From positions 744,001-808,000 of the forward strand of contig NZ_CP059676.1 in the NCBI RefSeq assembly GCF_014069875.1: a stretch of DNA of 64,000 bases, read 5' to 3'. The translations under genes were made by a program, and so were the position numbers. Positions 60,832 through 64,000 of the stretch are shown piece by piece. Numbering within the stretch: position 1 is the first letter of the stretch; the number at the start of each line of letters is the position of its first letter. Origin of the DNA: Flaviflexus equikiangi. GTDB taxonomy: Bacteria > Actinomycetota > Actinomycetes > Actinomycetales > Actinomycetaceae. Below the pieces are notes generated by a model. That model had not been told where the DNA came from, made no database searches, and saw only the letters and a program-made list of their open reading frames with translations.

Positions 60832-61797
60832 GTGAAGCGGGTCTTTCCGGGCCTGGCAGCCTCCCTTGCTGTCGGTGTCGTGTGTGTCCTTATCAACCGG
60901 ATGATCCCCGAAGTGAGTGCCCTCCTTCTCGCGATCATCGCCGGCATCGTTCTTGCGAACACGGTGAAGCTCCCGGCCGTCCTCGAGCCCGGCACGGCGA
61001 TTGCGGCGAAGCGGGTCCTCCGCATCGGCATCGTCCTTCTGGGCTTCTCCATCGTCCTCGACGATATTGTGGCGCTCGGCTGGGGTGTTGTCCTCACTGT
61101 GATCGTCACGGTCTTCGGCGGCTTGACCGGCACCGTCCTCATGGGTCGGTGGCTCCGGGTGAGCCGTTCCCAGTCGATCCTCATCGGAGCAGGCTTCTCG
61201 ATATGTGGGGCCGCCGCCGTCGCGGGAGTGGAATCGTCCATCAAGCGCAAGGATTCCGAGGTTGCGGCAGCGATCGGACTCGTCGTCCTCTACGGCACGC
61301 TCATGATCGGACTCGTCCCGCTCGTTCTCGGAATGGCAGGTTTTGACGATCGGCTCAGCGGACTGATCGCCGGAGCCACCATTCACGAAGTCGCTCAGGT
61401 CGTTGCCGCGGGCGGAATCATGGGAGGGGGAGTGCTCACCGTCGCCGTGATCGTCAAGCTTGCACGTGTGCTCATGCTTGCCCCCGTCATCGCCACCCTG
61501 GGCCTGATCGAACGCGGACGTGGCGGCAGCACGACTCGGGCCCCTCTGATGCCGGGCTTCGTCGCGGGCTTCATCCTCGCCTCGATCGTGGCCACCGCTG
61601 TCACGATCCCCGATGGTGTCTCGAGCATCATTTCCCTCGTCCAGACGGTCTGCCTCGCTGCGGCGATGTTCGCTCTGGGGCTCGGGATCAGGTTCGCCGC
61701 ATTCCGTCAGATGGGATTCAGGCCGGTCCTGTTAGGGGCGCTGTCGACTCTGCTCGTCTGCACCATTGCCACGACGGGCATGATCATCGCCAGTTAG
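60832..61797 (+). CDS. YeiH/YadS family putative sulfate exporter
   Basis: A 321-residue membrane protein of the Cons_hypoth698 (PF03601) family with ten or more helices. Family blocks are LRIGIVLLGFSIVL, GAGFSICGAAAVAG and HEVAQVVAAGG. Relatives are annotated as sulfate or sulfonate-linked exporters without solid proof. GTG 60832 has only a weak AAAGAG ribosome binding site. It converges on an S4-domain gene 25 bases away. Confidence 0.88.
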   Translation: MKRVFPGLAASLAVGVVCVLINRMIPEVSALLLAIIAGIVLANTVKLPAVLEPGTAIAAKRVLRIGIVLLGFSIVLDDIVALGWGVVLTVIVTVFGGLTGTVLMGRWLRVSRSQSILIGAGFSICGAAAVAGVESSIKRKDSEVAAAIGLVVLYGTLMIGLVPLVLGMAGFDDRLSGLIAGATIHEVAQVVAAGGIMGGGVLTVAVIVKLARVLMLAPVIATLGLIERGRGGSTTRAPLMPGFVAGFILASIVATAVTIPDGVSSIISLVQTVCLAAAMFALGLGIRFAAFRQMGFRPVLLGALSTLLVCTIATTGMIIAS

Positions 61798-61822
61798 CTC
61801 CGAACGTGTCCACAGGGCACTG

Positions 61823-62032
61823 TCAGGCCGAGGCGACGGTCAGGGTCTCTCCGTGGACGGAGACCCTGTCTCCGGTGTCGAGCTGCTTCCCGCGCTGCGT
61901 GCACACAGCATTGTTGACGGACACCTGGCCGGACTCGATGAGCTCGCGCGCGTGCGATCCCGATTCGGCGAGATTGGCGAGCTTGAGGAATTGGCCGAGC
62001 CGGATGGGGAGGCGGACAGCGATATCAGTCAT
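61823..62032 (-). CDS. Small S4 RNA-binding domain protein
   Basis: A 69-residue protein that is one S4 fold: RLGQFLKLANLAESGSHARELIESGQVSVNN binds RNA as in RlbA/YaaA-like proteins. ATG 62032 overlaps the DedA-like stop in ATGACTGA, so it is translationally coupled. A 9-bp inverted repeat at 61841-61868 in its 3' half could serve as a terminator for the convergent YeiH-family gene. Confidence 0.88.
   Translation of the reverse strand: MTDIAVRLPIRLGQFLKLANLAESGSHARELIESGQVSVNNAVCTQRGKQLDTGDRVSVHGETLTVASA
61841..61868 (+). terminator. Hairpin inside the S4 gene, opposite-strand terminator candidate
   Basis: CAGGGTCTC (61841-61849) pairs perfectly with GAGACCCTG (61860-61868). It lies 43 bases past the YeiH-family stop and could end that transcript, though no T-run follows. 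Confidence 0.4.
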
Positions 62033-62528
62033 GAATGAGCCTTTCCTTGGCTTTCCTCCGCCACCTGGCGAGAAGGACGAGAACGAGGACGAGGACGGCA
62101 ATGAGGATGATGCCGTACGGTGAGCCTGCGAAGGCCGCGATGATGGCACCCCACACGGAGAAGCCGATCGTCGAGTAGATGAGAGCCCACGCGAAGCATC
62201 CCGGGAGCATGGCCGCGGTGTAGCGGGGCGGCGGGAACGTGATGAGCCCGGCCGCGAACTGGATGATGCTTTGGAAGCCGACCGTGAGGAAGGAGAGCGG
62301 GATGATGATCCAGCCTCGGCGGTGCAGGGTTGCGACGCCGTTCTTCACGGAGTCCTGTTCCGACCAGTCGTAGAACCGCCTCCGCCACCCATCATCGGGG
62401 ACGTTTGTCTTCAGCTTCGTGGCCACGTAATAGCCCAGCCAGTAGGTGGCCTGCGCACGGCAGAAGACCACGAGAAGCAGTGCGAGATAGACGGGGACGA
62501 AGGGTCCGGTCGTGAAGAAGTCTGTCAT
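62025..62528 (-). CDS. DedA/VTT-like membrane protein
   Basis: A 167-residue membrane protein with VTT-like features (RAQATYWLGYYVAT, GWIIIPLSFLTVGFQSIIQFAAGL) and four to five membrane segments. DedA proteins act in lipid carrier recycling and envelope homeostasis. This one is shorter than typical 200-residue members. It starts directly after the zur stop with no gap and is the fourth gene of the minus-strand operon. Confidence 0.8.
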   Translation of the reverse strand: MTDFFTTGPFVPVYLALLLVVFCRAQATYWLGYYVATKLKTNVPDDGWRRRFYDWSEQDSVKNGVATLHRRGWIIIPLSFLTVGFQSIIQFAAGLITFPPPRYTAAMLPGCFAWALIYSTIGFSVWGAIIAAFAGSPYGIILIAVLVLVLVLLARWRRKAKERLIHD

Positions 62529-62942
62529 CTAGCCGAGCCTGCCGCAGTCGCTGCACGTGCCGTACAGTTCGATCGAGTGCGACACGTCCGAGTAGCCGTG
62601 CTGGTCCGCAACCTGGTGCGCCCACGACTCGATCATCGTGTCGGCCAGCTCGTGTGTCGTCCCACAGCGGCGGCAGATCAGATGGTGGTGATGAGCGTTG
62701 CGGACACACTTGCGATAGAGCATCTCCCCATCATCATCGCGCAGGAAGTCGACCTCACCATCGTCGGCAAACATCTGGAGCGTGCGGTAGACGGTCGCGA
62801 GCCCCACGTCCTCGCCCTGGGCGGTGATGAGCTCGTGAAGCCCCTGAGCCGACAGGAACTTGTCTGTCGAATCAAGCGTCTGTCGGATCAGTGACCGTGC
62901 GCGGGTGGCCCGACGCGATGGTGGCGCTACGCCGTCTGACAC
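62529..62942 (-). CDS. zur: Fur family zinc uptake regulator Zur
   Basis: A 137-residue Fur-family repressor. The winged helix covers about 15-75 (VGLATVYRTLQMF). HHHHLICRRCG and CSDCG hold the structural zinc with two CxxC pairs, and the preceding His/Asp residues form the sensing site. Position directly after znuB makes Zur the best call rather than Fur. GTG 62942 has GAGGTG upstream and overlaps the permease gene by 16 bases. The operon promoter lies outside the window. Confidence 0.9.
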   Translation of the reverse strand: MSDGVAPPSRRATRARSLIRQTLDSTDKFLSAQGLHELITAQGEDVGLATVYRTLQMFADDGEVDFLRDDDGEMLYRKCVRNAHHHHLICRRCGTTHELADTMIESWAHQVADQHGYSDVSHSIELYGTCSDCGRLG

Positions 62943-63838
62943 TCTTCACCTCTCAGTTCGTCATCCATGGTCGGATGCGGATCCCTGTTCTGCGATCTTA
63001 CTAGGAGAGGACGAATGATTGACAGCACCGCGTAGAGGCCGACCGCGAGGGCGACGATCATGGCGCCTGGCGACATGTCATACACGTAGGTGATGATCAG
63101 GCCCGCTTCGGCAACGACGACGCCGATGATCATCGCCATCCTCATCGTCATGACGAAGGACCGTGTCACGAGCTGGGCGGTCGCGACGGGGATGACCATG
63201 AGTGCGGACACGAGGAGGACGCCGACGACTCGCATGGCGACTGCGACCGTCAGGGCCGCGGTCACGGAGATGAGAACCGAGAGCAGCCGCACCGGCATGC
63301 CAGAAGCCGTCGCATATTCCGCATCGTGGCAGAGCGCGAACAGGGCTGGGCGCAGCCCGATCCCGACGCCGAGGACGACGGCCGCGAGGCCGATGGACAG
63401 CCAGAGGTCCATGGCGGTGACGGTTGAGATGGAGCCGAAGAGGTAGGCGTTGAGATTGTTCGTCGTGCCGCCCGCCAAGCCGATCAGGAGGACACCGCCG
63501 GCGATTCCGCCATAGAAGAGGAGGGCAAGGGCGACATCGCCGGAGGCTTTGCCCTTGTCTCGCAGGTATTCGATGATAAGGGCTCCGAGGACGGAGGCTA
63601 CGATCGCTCCGGGTACCGCCCACTCATCCTGGTTGGCGGCCCCTGTGGCAGATGCTGCCAACCAGCCGGCTGCGACGCCCGTCAGCGCCATGTGGCCGAT
63701 GCCGTCGCCGAGCAGGGTGAGGCGGCGCTGCACCAGGTAGGTGCCCATGACCGGAGCCGATAGGCCGACGATTGCGGCGACGATGAGGGCGCGGCGCAGG
63801 AGGCCGTTGCCCCACATCTCCGTGAGGATGTCGATCAC
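62927..63838 (-). CDS. znuB: Zinc/manganese ABC transporter permease (ZnuB)
   Basis: A 303-residue membrane permease with eight or nine helices. The ABC-3 family is shown by the LGDGIGHMALTGVA motif near residues 43-56, LFGSISTVT, and ATASGMPVRLLSV. Together with the upstream His-rich ATPase and the downstream Zur this is a zinc uptake operon. GTG 63838 overlaps the ATPase stop by three bases. Confidence 0.92.
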   Translation of the reverse strand: MIDILTEMWGNGLLRRALIVAAIVGLSAPVMGTYLVQRRLTLLGDGIGHMALTGVAAGWLAASATGAANQDEWAVPGAIVASVLGALIIEYLRDKGKASGDVALALLFYGGIAGGVLLIGLAGGTTNNLNAYLFGSISTVTAMDLWLSIGLAAVVLGVGIGLRPALFALCHDAEYATASGMPVRLLSVLISVTAALTVAVAMRVVGVLLVSALMVIPVATAQLVTRSFVMTMRMAMIIGVVVAEAGLIITYVYDMSPGAMIVALAVGLYAVLSIIRPLLVRSQNRDPHPTMDDELRGEECQTA

Positions 63839-64000
63839 AGTCCGCCTTCCAAATCCGGTGTGCGGAACGAGGTGTACTCGTCCGCGTGCTCATGGTCGTG
63901 GTCGTGCTGGGGATCGTCGTGGCCCGGTGCGACGCGCGGAGCGTCGCCGCGATGGATGATCCGGCCGTGCTCGATGACGACCGTGTGGTCGATGAGAGGG
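63835..64000 (-). CDS. znuC: Zinc ABC transporter ATPase (ZnuC), C-terminal end only
   Basis: The last 54 codons of an ABC ATPase are visible; the rest lies beyond base 64000. The end of the nucleotide-binding domain reads DHTVVIEHGRIIHRGDAP (H-loop neighbourhood and following strand). A His/Asp-rich stretch (HDDPQHDHDHEHADE) follows; such tails bind zinc. The assignment depends on the ZnuB and Zur neighbours. Confidence 0.85.
   Translation of the reverse strand, partial: PLIDHTVVIEHGRIIHRGDAPRVAPGHDDPQHDHDHEHADEYTSFRTPDLEGGL

Overview
The window is the core genome of a high-GC Actinobacterium, most likely Actinomycetaceae or a close relative. The gene order is classically actinobacterial: dapA-rnj-ftsK-pgsA-cinA-clgR-DUF3046-recA-recX-miaB-miaA-dapF-hflX-lexA-nrdR, and mraZ through ftsZ-sepF-yggT-divIVA-lspA-rluD-dnaE. 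There is no ftsA. DUF3046, DUF3151, DUF3040 and a HelD-type ATPase are present. The MurE signature (DDPH where DAP-adding enzymes have DNPR) and a DapF-like protein with no catalytic residues both point to a cell wall whose third stem-peptide residue is probably not meso-DAP. The genus cannot be fixed from this sequence alone.

Layout. 1-2.8 kb: a secreted sialidase cut by the window edge, with a clear promoter and a perfect palindromic operator, then a GNAT acetyltransferase. 2.9-9.4 kb: dapA, RNase J, an ornithine cyclodeaminase homologue and ftsK. 9.4-10.2 kb: an 870-base stretch without a recognisable gene, followed by a small secreted protein and a CapA-like lipoprotein. 12.3-24.2 kb: pgsA, cinA, clgR, DUF3046, the SOS-controlled recA-recX, a SatD-like protein with a small membrane partner, miaB, miaA, the degenerate dapF, an RsmC-like methyltransferase, hflX and a DinG-type helicase. 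24.2-25.8 kb: lexA, a small SOS-controlled membrane protein in the divS/chiZ position, and nrdR. 25.8-27.5 kb: a cation diffusion facilitator behind a yybP-ykoY (manganese) riboswitch. 27.5-37.8 kb: an acyl-CoA ligase, a phosphoglycerate dehydrogenase, DUF3151, a HelD-like ATPase, a PAC2 protein, an MFS transporter, a spermidine-synthase-like protein, DNA polymerase IV and DUF3040. 37.8-54.4 kb: the complete dcw division and cell-wall cluster and its ftsZ-linked followers. 54.5-60.8 kb: divIVA, lspA, rluD, a GNAT gene, dnaE and a small Cys-rich protein. 60.8-64 kb: a YeiH family protein, then on the minus strand the end of a zinc ABC transporter operon with its Zur regulator, a DedA-like protein and an S4-domain protein.

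How it works together. The dcw operon is almost continuous from rsmH to ftsQ, with start and stop codons overlapping at most junctions. A promoter overlapped by three MraZ-type repeats precedes mraZ, and a second promoter precedes ftsZ. DNA damage control is visible as SOS boxes at recA and in the lexA intergenic region. Metal homeostasis appears twice: a manganese-sensing leader on an exporter and a zinc uptake operon carrying its own repressor gene. Many first genes of transcription units have no Shine-Dalgarno but have a TANNNT hexamer ending 6-7 bases before the start codon, which points to widespread leaderless mRNAs.

The strongest observations are the manganese riboswitch on the CDF gene, the active-site-less DapF, the SOS-controlled small protein beside lexA, and the consistent leaderless promoter geometry. 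I saw no CRISPR array, insertion sequence, tRNA or rRNA gene.
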